Positions 44,431 through 56,224 of a stretch of 64,000 nucleotides of DNA are shown here, piece by piece. This stretch comes from Protula sp. h YS-2021 (Eukaryota > Annelida > Polychaeta > Sabellida > Serpulidae), in contig OX457029.1 in the NCBI GenBank assembly GCA_949752745.1, positions 40,798,500 to 40,862,499 of the forward strand. The letters run 5' to 3'. Position 1 is the stretch's first letter. Every line of letters starts with the position of its first letter. The position numbers and the translations under genes are program-made. A model generated the notes under the pieces. It did not search any database. It saw only the letters and a program-made list of their open reading frames with translations, and was not told where the DNA came from.

Positions 44431-47395
44431 GTTTATCCGATTTCATTTATTTGTGGTATGAGGCATTGCTAGGTGGGTCGGCCATACGACTCATGTTTTT
44501 TTTTTACTCGATTTGGGAATTTCTCATTTTTGGGTGTAATTTTTAAAAAAAGATACCTCAAAATGCATCTTCTCGTAGTTTTATATGATATCATTTTTCT
44601 GGGGTGTGAGGCATGCTTAGGGGCTCTTGAATACCTCTTGTGCTTTTTTAGTAAATCGGGAGAGCTTTAGGGAATATTTGAAGAAAAAATTCCAAATGCA
44701 TTTCCTCCTACAGTTTTTATCTGATTTCATTTGTTGTTGGTATAAGACATCGCTAGGTGGGCGGGCATACGGCTCGAGCATTTTGACTTGGCATGTTTTG
44801 GGGATCTTGGATACACTTTGTGGCTTTTGAATCGATCAGATGATTTTTGGGGAATTTTTGAAGGAAAAAAATAAAAATGCATTTCCTCCTATAGTTTTTA
44901 TTCTATTTCATTTATTTTTGGTAGGAGGCATCGCTAGGGAGATCGGGCATACGGCTGGTGCTCGATTTGGGAATTTCTGGTTTTTGTGGGGAATTTTTCA
45001 AGAAACTACCTCAAAATGCATTTTCTGCTTCAGATTTGATCCGATATCATTTATTATGGGTGTGAGGCATGCTTATGGGCTCTTGAATTCGGCTTGTATT
45101 TTTGAGTCGATCGGGATTTTTGGGGAATTTTTGACGAAAAAAATTCAAAATGCATTTCTTCCTACTGTTTTTTTTTTTTCAAGTTCATTTATTTTTGGTA
45201 TGACAGATCATTGGGGGGTTCGGCCCTATGGCTCGTGCTTTTTTACTCGATTTGGGAATTTCTGATTCTTTGGGTAATTTTTTGAAGCAAAAACCTCAAA
45301 ATGCATCTTCTGCTACAGTTTTGATTCGATATCATTTATTTTGGGTGTGAGGCATGCTTGGGGGATCTTGAATACGACTTGCGCTTTTTGAGTCGATCAG
45401 GGGATTTTGGGACAATTTTTTAAGAACAAATTCAAAATGCATTTCCTCCTATAGTTTTTATCCGATTTCAATTATCTTTCGTGTGAGAGATCGTTAGGTG
45501 GGTCGCTCATAAGGCTGATGCTTTTTGACTCGATTTGGGAATTTCTGATTTTTGGGATAAGTTTTTGAAGTAAATACCTCACAATGCATCTTCTGCTACA
45601 GTTTTGATTCGATATCATTTATTTTAGGTGTGAGGCATGTTTTGGGGCTCTTGAATACGGCAGGTGTTTTTTGCAGGGGATTTTGACGGGAATTTTTCAA
45701 ACACAAAAATCAAAAATGCATTTCCTCCTACAGTTTTATCCGATTTGATTTGTTTTTGGAATGAAACATCATTCGGTGGGTCGGATATACGGCTCGTACT
45801 TTTTGACTCGATTTAGGAATTTCTGAATTTTGGGGATATTTTTGAAGAAAATACCTCAAAATGCATCTTCTGCTACAGTTTTGATCCGATATCATATATT
45901 TTGGGTGTGAGGCATGCTTGGGGGATCTTGAATACGACTTGTGCTTTTTGAGTGGATCAGGGAATTTTGGGGCAATTTTTGAAGAAAAAAATTAAAATGC
46001 ATTTCCTCCTATAGTTTTATCCGTTTTCATTTATTTTTCGTATGAGAGATCATTACGTGGTTCGGCCATAAGGCTGATGCTTTTTGACTTGATTTAGGAA
46101 TTTCTGATTTTCTGGGTAAGTTTTTGAAGAAAATACCTCACAATGCATCTTCTGCTACAGTTTTGATTCGATATCATTTATTTTAGGTGTGAGGCACGTT
46201 TTAGGGCTCTTGAATAAGGCTTGTGTTTTTTGCAGGGGATTTTGAGGGGAATTTTTCAAGAGCAAAAATCCAAAATGCATTTCCTCCTACAGTTTTTATC
46301 CCATTTCATTTGTTTTTGGAATGAGACATCACTCGGTGGGTCGTATATACGGTTTGTGCTTTTTGACTCAATTAGGGAATTTTCATAATTTTGGGGAAAT
46401 TTTTGAAGAAAATACCTCAAAATGCATCTTCTGCTACAGTTTTGATCCGAGATCATTTATTTTGGGTGTGAGGCATGCTTGGGGGATCTTGAATACGACT
46501 TGTGCTTTTTGAGTTCGATCAGGGGATTTTTGGGGAATTTTTGAAGAAGAAATTCAAAATCTTTTTGGTAGGAGGCATCGCTAGTGGGATCGGACATACG
46601 GCTGGTGCTGTTCGGCTCGATTTGGGATTTTTGTGGGGAATTTTTGAAGAAACTACTTCAAAATGCATTTTCTGCTACAGTTTGATCCGATATTATTTAT
46701 TATGGGTGTGAGGCATGCTTATGGGCTCTTGAATGCGGCTTATGTTTTTGAGTCGATCGGGAATTTTTGACGAAAAAAATTCAAAATGCATTTCCTCCTA
46801 CAGTTTTTATCCAATTTCATTTATTTTTGGTATGAGAGATCACTAGGTGGGTCGGGCATACTACTTGTGCTTTTTGACCCGATTTGGGAATTTCTTAATT
46901 TTGGGGGAATTTGTGAAGAAATACCTCAAAACGCATCTTCTGCTTTGATCCGATATCACTTGTTTTGGGTCTGATGCATGCTCTGGTGATCTTGGATATG
47001 ACTTGTACTTCGATTAGGGGATGTTTTGGTCAATTTTTGAAGAAAAAATTCAAAATGCATTTCCTCCTACATTGTTTATCCGATTTATTTTTGGTATGAG
47101 GCATCGCTAGGTGGGTCGGGCATACGGTTTGAGCTTTTTTACTCGATTGGGGAATTTCTGATTTTTGTGGGTAATTTTTGAAGAAAATACCTCAAAATGC
47201 ATCTTCTGCTACAGTTTTGAACCGATATCGTTTATTATGGGTGTGAGGCATGATTTGGGGATCTTGGATACGGATTGTGCTTTTTGAATCGATCGGATGA
47301 TTTTTGGGGAATTTTTGAAGTAAAAACTTAAAATGCATTTCCTCCTATAGTTTTTATCCGATTTCATTTATTTTTTATATGAGCCGTCTCTAAGA
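44431..47395 (-). repeat. B-type array with ~280-bp dimer units
   Basis: Two alternating ~140-bp monomers occur, one with 'gcatttcctcctacagtttttatcc' and 'atttttggtatgag', the other with 'gcatcttctgctacagttttgatcc' and 'gggtgtgaggcatgctt'. The second type's mark ATGCATCTTC lies at 45,301, 45,584, 45,861, 46,143 and 46,422 (277-283 bp), so homogenisation acts on the dimer. Each unit also carries 'gggcatacggctcgtgc', linking it to family B. Open frames here are repeat artefacts. Confidence 0.8.
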
Positions 47396-47458
47396 GGTCA
47401 TGTGAATATTTTCGGAATTTTTGAAAAAAAATTCACATGCGAAAACGTTCGAAATGCA

Positions 47459-47710
47459 GATCTTGCATCAACACACGTTAACCAAACTTGCGCACTGGTC
47501 CAAAATGCGAAATGCGCATGAGCGCAAGTTAAATCAACATGCGCACTGGTCTAAAATAAGAACCGCGCATCAACGCAAATTAAATAAACCTGCACACTGG
47601 TCCAAAATAAGAAGTCCGCGTCAACACAAGTTAGATAAATATGCGCACTGGTCCCAGATACGAACCGCGCATTAACGGAAGCTACATTAACATGCGCACT
47701 GGTCTAAATA
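47459..47710 (+). repeat. 51-bp minisatellite, part 1
   Basis: About five copies of a unit containing AACATGCGCACTGGTCC, 'aaatgcgaaccgcg' and 'catcaacgcaagttaaat'. It continues at 48,308 and 48,579. Confidence 0.85.
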
Positions 47711-48175
47711 GGTACCATTTGCCATTTGCTAGATTTTTTTGCTTTACGTACAAATGCCCTTGGTACAATATCTTTGGATTCCCTTTAGCAGATGTGATGT
47801 ATTCCATGATGGTAGCATGATTTTTCACAGCAATCTGGGTCACTAAATTACCCATTCAAGTGAATCACAATGGATATAAGTCACATCTACCGCAAGAGAA
47901 ATTGTAATTTCTAAATTCGACTGATCTCGCAACCGGCATAAGAATTGCAATTTTTAATGTGTACACACTCATCAATCGTAAGAGCAATTGCAATTTAAAA
48001 AACTGAGTGCTATCATCAATGGATGTATGAAGTTTCTTTTATAGTGATGATCAATTCCTTCAGTGGTTCGTAAATTGCAATTTTAAACGCCGTGTGGTCT
48101 GTTAAATGGGCATTTGAAGTGTAATTAACAACGTGGATGCATCGCAATTACAAAATATAAAATAAACCAGAGAAC
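47711..48175. other. Interruption within minisatellite, CAATT-rich
   Basis: Several 'attgcaatttt' and 'gcaattgcaattt' phrases (47,905-48,080) resemble those near 58,575-58,625. No gene is seen. Confidence 0.45.
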
Positions 48176-48300
48176 CGGGGGGTTTTGGGTCGGGGGGGGG
48201 GGGGTTTAGGCCGCCGGGGGGGTTTTAGTCGGGGGGGGGGGGTTTGACGGGGGGGGGGGTTAGGGCCGGGGGGGTTTCGGTCGGGGGGTTTGGGCCTGTT
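48176..48300. repeat. G-rich repeat (GGGGTTTNGGNC type)
   Basis: Runs of 6-14 G are separated by 'ttttgggtc', 'tttaggcc', 'ttttagtc', 'ttagggcc' and 'tttgggcctgttcc'. The reverse complement of 56,225-56,390 has the same words, including 'gggcctgttcc'. Strong G-quadruplex potential. Confidence 0.7.
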
Positions 48301-48307
48301 CCCAGGT

Positions 48308-48398
48308 ACCATGCATCAACGCAAGTTAATTAAACATGCGCACTGGGATGAAATGCGAACCGAACATCAACGCAAGCTAAGTAAACATGCGTACTGAA
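48308..48398 (+). repeat. 51-bp minisatellite, part 2
   Basis: About two copies of the same unit as at 47,459, ended by insertion of a K MITE. Confidence 0.8.
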
Positions 48399-48577
48399 GT
48401 GGTATTCTGCTCTGTCCTTATATTTAAGGACGTCCTTATTCTTGAGATGAAATCCTTAATTTTTATCCTTATTTTTAAAGACTTTGTTAAGTTTGAGGAT
48501 AGAGCAGAATAGCTTTTTTTATCCTTATTTTTAAAAATAATGACATCCTTAAAAATAAGGACACACCAGAATACCAC
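48399..48577 (+). mobile_element. K MITE copy 1 (~180 bp)
   Basis: The terminal inverted repeat is AGTGGTATTCTG at the left and CAGAATACCACT at the right. Internal inverted TCCTTATTTTTAA blocks make nearly the whole element foldable. CTG occurs on both sides and may be a 3-bp target duplication. Minisatellite units flank it on both sides, so it inserted into an existing array. Confidence 0.8.
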
Positions 48578-48578
48578 T

Positions 48579-48805
48579 CCTGGCCCGAAATCCGAACCGC
48601 TCATCAACGGAAGTTAACTAAATGGGCACTTGTCCGAAATGCGAACTGCGTAGCAATGCATGTAAAATAAACATGCGCCCTGGTTCGAAATGCAAACCGC
48701 ACATCAACGCAAGTTAAATAAACATGCGCACTAGTCCGAAATGCGAACCGCGCATCGACACAAGTTAAATAAATATGTTCACTGGTCCGAAATGCAAACC
48801 TCGCA
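48579..48805 (+). repeat. 51-bp minisatellite, part 3
   Basis: About four more units of the same array ('catgcgcactagtccgaaatgcgaacc', 'catcgacacaagttaaataaat'). Confidence 0.85.
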
Positions 48806-49568
48806 AAATAATGCACACAAAACCTTGGAACTTGAGTAACAGAACTTCATTATAAATGAAAAAATATGTACAGAAAGAATTAGAACTTTAACTTTTGAGG
48901 GTGCATGAGGTTAAATTTTGAGGGTGCATGAGGTTCGAAACATTGACTCCACGTGCAGTTATTAATGAAGTCCTACGCTATGCACACTACTCTACAGACT
49001 ACTAAAATCTTCCTCCTTTCTTCCCCCTTTTTCCCCCTTTTGTCCCCTTACAGTAGGTGCATGTTCCCCTGCCTGTTGTAAATCTGTGAATGTATTTATC
49101 GGTCTATGTTCGGGTCAGTTGCTATGTTAATTATTTAGCTTGCTCTTTGCCATCTCGTCTTTTCAAGCCCTATTTTACAGGGAAATACCCTTGCTCCTGC
49201 ACGCTTGAATTGGTCTTATCGCTTTTCGTAAGCTGGGACTTTGTCCTTGGACAAACTTGTTTATTAAATACACAGATGCAAGTGTAAAGACTTATTTATA
49301 CCACGCTAGCTTAGTTAAGCCAGATGCACTTTCAAAGCTACTGAACTATTTGGTTTGCAAGAGTCGTATTTTTAAACATTGATGAGAGTATGATTAAAGC
49401 ATTAAAAATTTCATCAATTTTTATTGCAGCAGGATCTGTTGAAAAGATCACCTCGAAATCAGAGCTATTCTCAAATTACCATTGCCTTTCTCTAACTCGC
49501 TGTCAATTACTCTTATTTTAAAGGACATCCGAAATAAAGTCAATCCTCTTTATAATTACTATCCCTTT
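48806..49568. other. Unique sequence, no gene seen
   Basis: A short tandem 'ttttgagggtgcatgaggtt' pair is at 48,893-48,934. Otherwise nothing recognised. Confidence 0.45.
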
Positions 49569-49660
49569 TCGTTTTTTTTTTTTTTTTTTTTTTTGTTTTG
49601 TTTTGTTTTGTTTTGTTTTGGTTTGTTTTGTTTTTGTTTTTGTTTTTTTTTTTTGTCTGA
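49569..49660 (+). repeat. Poly(T) and (TTTTG)n tract
   Basis: About 24 T followed by TTTTG pentamers and further T runs. The 80-codon Phe-rich frame over it is an artefact. Confidence 0.85.
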
Positions 49661-49809
49661 ATTTTTTTTCTTGCTAAAATTTCCTCTCAGTGGTTGGCAA
49701 ATAACCGCATTGTGTGAAATATAATTTATTATGTACAAGGCAGTCGCATCTATTCATCTTATAAAAAAAATGTTTCGGATGCCCCAACCTGACCAGGTCA
49801 AAAGATGCA

Positions 49810-49961
49810 CAGGGTTCGCGCTGGGTTCTCAGGAAAGTGAGTCAAAAAAGGAAAGTGTGACTCAATTGGGTCCAGAAAGACTCGGTCGGTTCCGAAAAAG
49901 TGAGTCATTTCGCTAAAAAATGCCCAACAAGTGGACAAAAACCCCGCCAACGCGAACCCTG
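49810..49961 (-). mobile_element. R MITE copy 2 (152 bp, 5-bp TSD)
   Basis: Reverse complement of the copy at 2,854-3,004 with minor differences. The ends are CAGGGTTCGCG and CGCGAACCCTG. ATGCA flanks it at 49,805-49,809 and 49,962-49,966. Confidence 0.88.
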
Positions 49962-49966
49962 ATGCA

Positions 49967-50749
49967 TGTTTTTCACTTTACCAGCTGACCATCAGTCTGC
50001 CCGGTTGTCCATCTGTGTATCACGGATATTTTGAAGAAAATGTATATAGACGAACAGCATTTGTAAAAAAAAAAACTCCTCCCTGATTAGTCGAGGGGTG
50101 TTTAACAAATTTGACTGTGACATAGTTAACAAACCTTACTGTTACATAGTCCAGCGTCCCGTATTTTTTATTTGCAAATGGCGTGTTAGGTGAATAAAAA
50201 ATTTTTGAAAAATGTGAGATATTGTTAAATATACCCATAAACATTCCTTTTATCCTAAAAATTTATGGTTTCGTTCAACATCCGACATCTTTAGAATGTT
50301 TGCGAATCGCTTAGAATTCAAAAGCTGTTTTTTAAATTCCCTTTGAATTTCTCAATAAAATAATAACTTACAACATAACAGCACCCGGTTTAAAAGCACG
50401 AAGCATTGTTTCTAGCGCAAGAACAGCACACAGAGTATTTTCTAGCGACGCTCGTAAGTACCCAAAGCCATGACGAAAGCCAATAGCGTAGCGCTAGTCG
50501 TATCAGCGAAGTACTGGATGATTGACAGCATGGCACGAATTCGTTAATTTCAGCTCCTCTGGCTATAATAAATGCCTCGTGTAACATTCCACCCCTCGGG
50601 TGAACAAAACTGCATATCATTCTAACTATATCACAGTTGTATAATGAAATTTGCTATGTTTGAGTATTCATATGGGTGATATATCGGAATACTAAGATTG
50701 TTCATCTTCACAGTACCAGTTTCGTTATATAAGGGGGAGGGGGCAATTT
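49967..50749. other. Unique sequence, no gene seen
   Basis: AT-rich. A 76-codon minus-strand frame at 50,620-50,390 has no recognisable motif. Confidence 0.4.
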
Positions 50750-50885
50750 TCATGTAGTACTCTGCGTTTCCCAAAATAAGGGGTTGTTCTTTGAGAACTC
50801 CACTCCACGTTTGGTTAATAAGGGGTATTTTTCAACATTGGCACTCCGCGCTAAAGCTTCGTTTAGCTTGGTTTTCACTCGAAAT
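50750..50885. repeat. M-family degenerate repeats
   Basis: Phrases 'actccactccacg', 'ttggttaataaggggta' and 'gcactccgcgc' match 29,420-29,600 and 54,900-55,200. Confidence 0.5.
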
Positions 50886-51600
50886 TTAAAAAAAAAAAGA
50901 AATTTCTTTCGATCTGGTCGGTTACTTTTTATGATTTTAATCGTCACAATAATTTATCCCCGGCGTTCTGGCGATGCTGTGTACGCGGTTAGAGAATATG
51001 GCGGTATATTAATTTGTCAAAAAAAAAAATAAAATGCACTTGTTGCATATTTTAATTTTTCTCGCATTCGTTTGAATGGCGCCACGGCAATACTCATTTA
51101 AATTTGACTTAATTATTACTCTATTTATTTCGCGATCTTTAACTTTGCCACATTCTTTTATTGCATTCATTTTAAAACAATCAACCTACTTTTTTCGAAA
51201 TTTTTTGCACAATTATACCATCATAAGAGAAAGTAAAATGTATCACTTCTTCGTCGGACTCACTTGGAAAGGTCTGAATGAACGGCGCAGAGGTCTATCG
51301 CTATAACTATTTCTTTATATACGAGAGTGTTTTGCCATTATGGGCGTGTTCTAATTTGTATCCATAAGATACGAAAATATAAATATTTTTTTAATCAGAG
51401 AGCATACCACGCATAAGAGTAAAAATACACTGTCAGTGTAATATTGTTCATGAAACATACGTCGCCTGTCACCCTTGACGCACATTTCTGCCTACACATT
51501 TAAAAGTCTTATTCTTGCAGTGTTTCTTTAACGATAAACAGAACCAACTAAAGACGGATATTCACCTTACCTGTCACTTTTCCTGCATAACAAACAGGAG
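50886..51600. other. Unique sequence, no gene seen
   Basis: AT-rich. A T-rich 76-codon + frame (51,076-51,306) has no domain I recognise. Confidence 0.4.
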
Positions 51601-51689
51601 CATTGTGCGTAGCCCACATATTCCCCACAGTCCCCCCCCCCCCCCACCCCCCCATCAGTTAAACACGGCCATCAATAGTCAATCAAGAG

Positions 51690-51905
51690 CTGAAATTTTC
51701 TAAGTCCAGCTGATCCATTTTCCTTGGACGAATCTGGCCCATTTACAACACCGATCTGTGTTTGTTCCCATTGAAGCTACATATCAAGTTTCACTAAAAT
51801 CCTTGCAGCAGTTTTTAAGTTATCGTGTCAACAAGCTCTTGATGACAGACCGACAGACCAACCGACCGACGTCGATCGCATATATCCCCCCTGTGGGGAA
51901 TAAAT
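51690..51905 (+). repeat. E2 element fragment with 3' end
   Basis: One core unit related to E ('ccagctgatccattttccttggac', 'gcccatttacaacaccgatc') is followed by 'aacaagctcttgatgacag', (GACCGACA)n and CCCCCCTGTGGGGAATAAAT. It is the same 3' end as 1-130. The presence of E-type core with E2 ends links E and E2. Confidence 0.65.
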
Positions 51906-52850
51906 GATTCTTCGTCGTTTTTATACAGGTGAATTACCAGATATGAGCTTATTAAGGAGGCACACATTAAAATAAAAAAGCATAAACGGCTTGCCAATTA
52001 CATTTTTGGAGATGTAAAACTGAATTATTGATACAATGATAGCACCACAATTTCTGAGCTCAAGAAATGTAGTACAAAATAAAAAATATTCTGTACACAA
52101 GGGCCATTCATTTTTTCATTCAGACATTCGATTCTGAATTTTCGACACCGAAAATAAACTCTATAGTTTTATACAAAGAATCAGTTATTGAGATCGAAAA
52201 CTCATTTTCAGTTTCCGAAATATATAAGTCTCATTGTGAAAGATTTGCTGTCAAGAATTGAAAGTTTATTTTGTAAAATTATCCCATATGTTTTCTTCTG
52301 CTGTTTTACATTTAAAATTAGCAAGCGCCCTGGAAGCTTGGGTAGGATGGAGTTAGTATCAGATTATGCTAAATAATGTAAAATTCAATATTTTATCAAA
52401 TAACTTTGTTGGAATGGTGATGTATGAATATGCTACTTTACACTGAAAGTACCTCAGTTTTCAGAGTTCACATTTTAAGCTTATGATTATAGTTTTGAAA
52501 CAATTTGTTTGTTTTTAACACTTTAATAGTTTGACAATCATCTGTCCTGTATTTCTGAAATAAAACGTGGCATGCTCTTAACATGTGCAGCGTCTTTGAA
52601 TAGGAACACAATGTTCCGTCTTTGAATATGAACGAAATATTATCTAATCAAAATAGAAAGTAGACAATCAAATGGACGCCAATACCTAATTTGCATATAA
52701 ATTAGCATATGAAGCATTTAAGGGCGTTTTTTCTACCATCCTTCGCGCCCATTATCTATCATTTCATCAAAAACATTTAAGAGAATTGCCAACACTTGTG
52801 TGTAATATTGGTATTTTCGTAATTATATAACAGCTGACCACTGGTGAGAT
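51906..52850. other. AT-rich unique sequence, no gene seen
   Basis: No repeat or exon recognised. Confidence 0.45.
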
Positions 52851-52879
52851 CTATCTGTTGTGTATAAACACAGACCGGA

Positions 52880-53125
52880 CGTATATTTTAAAAAGTAGTT
52901 CCACTCTTGTAATAGTATTATTTTCGCGGAATCCCCAGGGCTGGGGAAGTCGGCTGAGTAAAAAGGTATTATACACAACAGACCAATCCTCCCGAGAGGT
53001 TGGTTGTTGAATATGTTTCAAAAAGTAGTTCCTCTCTTCTATGAGTACTATTTTCAAGGAATCCCCGTGGGTCTGCTGAGTAAAAAGGTGTACATAACAG
53101 ATGGAACCACCGGAGAGGTTGGCAG
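52880..53125. repeat. Two-copy tandem duplication, ~125 bp
   Basis: 'aaaaagtagttcc', 'aaggaatcccc', 'ctgagtaaaaaggt' and 'gagaggttgg' occur in order at 52,890-53,003 and 53,018-53,122. A 128-codon minus-strand frame crosses it, but the duplication, not a domain, explains its length. Confidence 0.65.
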
Positions 53126-53920
53126 TTGAGCAACAACGTGGTATTTCAGCCTTCGATGTATTTTCACTCCAAAAGTACAAACCGTAGGGAATTGAGAAAT
53201 ACTCACACTTCGCTAAGCAAAACTCTGAATGGCTCACAAACTTGTGAATATTTAAGCGAAGATAATCGCCTCAGATATATCATGAAGTGACCCAGTTATA
53301 TATTGGTAAATTTTCATACGGCTCGTGCCTGTTGCTCTCTTCCGTGTGTTCTCGTGGACGACTAAATCATTAGCATTTTGTTTTACATATGTCGGTTTGG
53401 AACTTAAATAATACGTGAGGTTATGTTTGAGTTGAAAGCACGCACTGAACTTTCTTTTAACGTCAATTTACAAAGAGAAGTCACAAGACAAAAGTCACCT
53501 TCAGAACTTTTTTTTTTCAATAAACAATTGCAGCTTCTGGCGGAATGTGGACGCTACACAGGCAAACAATAGTGAATAAAATGTCCTCCAAAGGTCACAT
53601 GCCCACGACATGCATGAGCGCTCTTCGTATGCTGAAAAAATTGAGCCTTGAGCCTACAAAATGACATTCAAATATTTTGCCTGCATACTTCTTTATTACG
53701 TCATTGTTTTGTTGTTTTTTTTTTCTTACAAAATTAATAGCATTGTGTTTTTAGTACTCAGCAATTAATTATTATAGGATAAATTCTTACCAAATGGACT
53801 GAAATTTAGCAAGTTTTACGTGCCCTACGTATAACGATCAACAAAAGCTTGATTATTTGTAGTACATATTTGCCAAACCTGTTGTACGGCGTGTCAGAAC
53901 AATGTTTTTGCCTGTCCCCT
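53126..53920. other. Unique sequence, no gene seen
   Basis: No repeat or exon recognised. Confidence 0.4.
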
Positions 53921-53924
53921 ACTA

Positions 53925-54150
53925 ATAGTGATGGATTTGTACGCACCATATATCAGTAAATACGCAACGGCTTCCGTTTCTTTCTCACTGTGCGACGTGC
54001 GGTTATTTTTTTCTGTTTCGTAAAAATTCTAAAATTGGCGAATTCTTCCAAAATTGTCATTACATACGTGCACTCCGGTAATTTGTACATGCTATAGCTC
54101 AGAGAGTATTCAACGGATTCCATATAGTGGAGCTGGTGGTGCTGGTTATT
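53925..54150 (-). repeat. Degenerate F/H-type core fragment
   Basis: 'cactgtgcgacgtgcggttattttt', 'aattggcgaattcttccaaaa' and 'gctatagctcagagagtattcaacggatt' correspond to the F units at 42,261-42,540 in the same (reverse) orientation. Confidence 0.5.
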
Positions 54151-54398
54151 TTTCGATCTTTTTTTTTTTTAATTTAAGCGCACTTTTTCACTGTCTCCCT
54201 TCACAGGTTTTGCAGGTCACTTTTGTCGTTCTGCCTTTCACAGAAGTATATATAGGCCCATACCAGTTTAATTCATATTAGTAGTTCAGAATTGTAACTG
54301 CACACTAAATTATATCCATACGGTATTTAAACTCATAATATATATATATATATACACTGGCACATTTCAAACCGACATAAGCAAAATTAGAAAAAAAC

Positions 54399-54412
54399 TC
54401 TTTCTTTCTTCT

Positions 54413-54444
<32 letters not shown>

Positions 54445-54462
54445 TTCTTTCCTTTCTTCAGT
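54399..54462 (+). repeat. (CTTT)n microsatellite
   Basis: About 60 bp of CTTT repeats with small interruptions. Confidence 0.9.
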
Positions 54463-54699
54463 TCCTCATTTCCCTGATTTCAGGTTAGATTTTCAGTGAA
54501 GTTGCAGTATTTTGTCATCGGTTCGGCAAAATATGCCCAAATAAATGACAGCTTTAAGAGAAACACAAACAAGGCCGTTCATCTTACAGATCCAGTCCGA
54601 TCACTTTTGACAGCCATGGAGGTCTTTGGGAGCATATAATAATTATCATTTTCGGGTCCAAAAAAATTATTTTTAAAAAGGAGTGGGTAGGGGAAGGAG

Positions 54700-55290
54700 G
54701 GGGGGGGGGGGTAATCCTCCATCCCACAAAAGTTAGGGTTGTTTTGAAATTGCGCTCCGTTCTCAACCAAAATGATAGACCGTCGAATTATACACACACA
54801 TTTCTCAAGTGTAAGGTTTCGTTCTAGCACTACAGTCACGGGTGCGTTTTAACTACACTTGTACTTCTAAGTTTAATAATTTTGCGAATACATTTACTTT
54901 TTAATTTGACACTCCCTGTTTGGGGAGAGGTTACAGGGGATCTACTTTTGATAAAAAGGGGGTACTTTTCAAACACGCCACTTGGCACTTGACTTTAGGG
55001 GTGGTTTTCAAAAGTCATGGACACTGATAACTAGGTCCATGACTTTTCAAGGCAACCCCTAAACGTGGAGTGTCAGGTTTCAAATAATGCCCCTTTTTAA
55101 CCAAAAGCGGAGTGCAGTTCCGAAAGAGCCCCCTTTTATGGAAAAAGCGGTGTGCTGTATAAAAATTACCCCTTTTTAACGAAAGTGGTACTCCGCGCGG
55201 GCTGCGTGTGACCTCAAAATTACCCTCTTCTCTTCGTTTTTTGAGGCGCATGGTAAGCAGATAACTTACCAAGTGGTACTCCCCCACCCC
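54700..55290. repeat. M-family degenerate array with a 26-bp inverted repeat
   Basis: Words such as 'cccctttttaacc', 'agcggagtgcagtt', 'aagcggtgtgctgt' and 'gtggtactccgcgc' recur about every 40 bp. 54,997-55,060 contains inverted arms AAAAGTCATGGAC and GTCCATGACTTTT with outer AGGGGT/ACCCCT extensions. Confidence 0.55.
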
Positions 55291-55495
55291 CTCCCCCCCA
55301 AAAGACCCCGACCTTCAAACAAAACGAGGAAACACCACAACTACAACATTTTAGAATTTTTTATTATGCATGGACCTTCCCAGGCTACGTTATAATTCCA
55401 AGAAAAGACCGAAATCCCAGACCATCGCCTGAAGCCACGTCCATCCACCTCTGGATTTGAAACTCTTGACCTAACTTGCACCCCTTGTTGTCTAG

Positions 55496-55746
55496 GTAGC
55501 GGTTGTCCGACCTTCCTTTTGCTCCTGCTCTTGACGTGGACGTGGGCAGCCAGCGGCTGTCTAAACCGATGGGATTGCGCATGCGCAGGGAGCAGCCAAG
55601 CAGACGCCGCTGACAGCGTCATGAAGCGTGATATCCGTGGTACTCAAGGACACCATGGTAGTGACAGGCAGCGGGTGGAAAAACGGGTGGATGTGACCAA
55701 CGTTAGATCGTCGCGATTAGGCACTATCAACTTACTCAAGCGAATG
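55496..55746 (+). CDS. Gene X exon 1 (5' limit uncertain), possible secreted protein
   Basis: The frame is open from 55,396 to beyond 55,746. A possible acceptor (tgttgtctag) ends at 55,495, and a donor ATG|GTACAT at 55,746/55,747 leaves the frame in phase 0, matching exon 2. Early residues are LLLLLLTWTWAASG, like a signal-peptide core, followed by a basic polar stretch with dibasic MKRD and EKRV sites. No ATG precedes the hydrophobic part in this frame. Either an upstream exon supplies it or the start is the ATG at 55,621, which would drop the signal-like segment. This exon is less certain than exons 2 and 3. I do not recognise the product. Confidence 0.35.
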
Positions 55747-56224
55747 GTACATAATTACCTACAGAAAGCAAATTACCGTTACTTCATATTATTCTTCATA
55801 TTACATGTGAAGTTATTTAAAGTCCACTTTTAGAGGTCCCTTGAACCGCGAAAAATCTGACCTCACAGCTCAAGGCCCAGGTCAGATCGCATGAAACATC
55901 AATTTGCTTTGTTCGATCTCCTGAACACAATTCCAGGCCGCAAGTGTACACCGGAGGCTCACGCGGGAGGCTATTTATGATTTTTATGTGTCCTTGAGCT
56001 TCAAGGCCAAAGGTCACATGACGTCTTATATCGAAACGATAAAAAATACAGCTATGGCGACCTCATTATGGGTGTACAGCAAGTGGTAACGTTGTGTTCT
56101 GGTTTTTCACCTTTAGGTTCAAGGTTGTGTGTCAGTCACTAGGCACGTGATATGTGTTAGCTCGGAATGTATTAGAAGTAGAGCGATAACGCGTTTATTT
56201 TCTATTCTTAGGGCCTAAAAGAAG

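Noticed and set aside
47421..47675. Repeated HxxHWSKxR peptide frame that looks like a zinc-binding repeat
   Set aside because: It follows the 51-bp (17-codon) DNA minisatellite; the array also contains stops and frame changes.
49482..49724. Phe/Cys-rich membrane-like frame
   Set aside because: It is a translation of poly(T) and TTTTG repeats.
52851..53237. 128-codon minus-strand frame as a gene
   Set aside because: It spans a two-copy ~125-bp tandem duplication, with no start context, splice sites or domain.
55330..55560. Minus-strand SINE suggested by 'gagtttcaaatcc', similar to a B box
   Set aside because: No A box at proper spacing, no target duplication and no A-rich end; the similarity is too weak.
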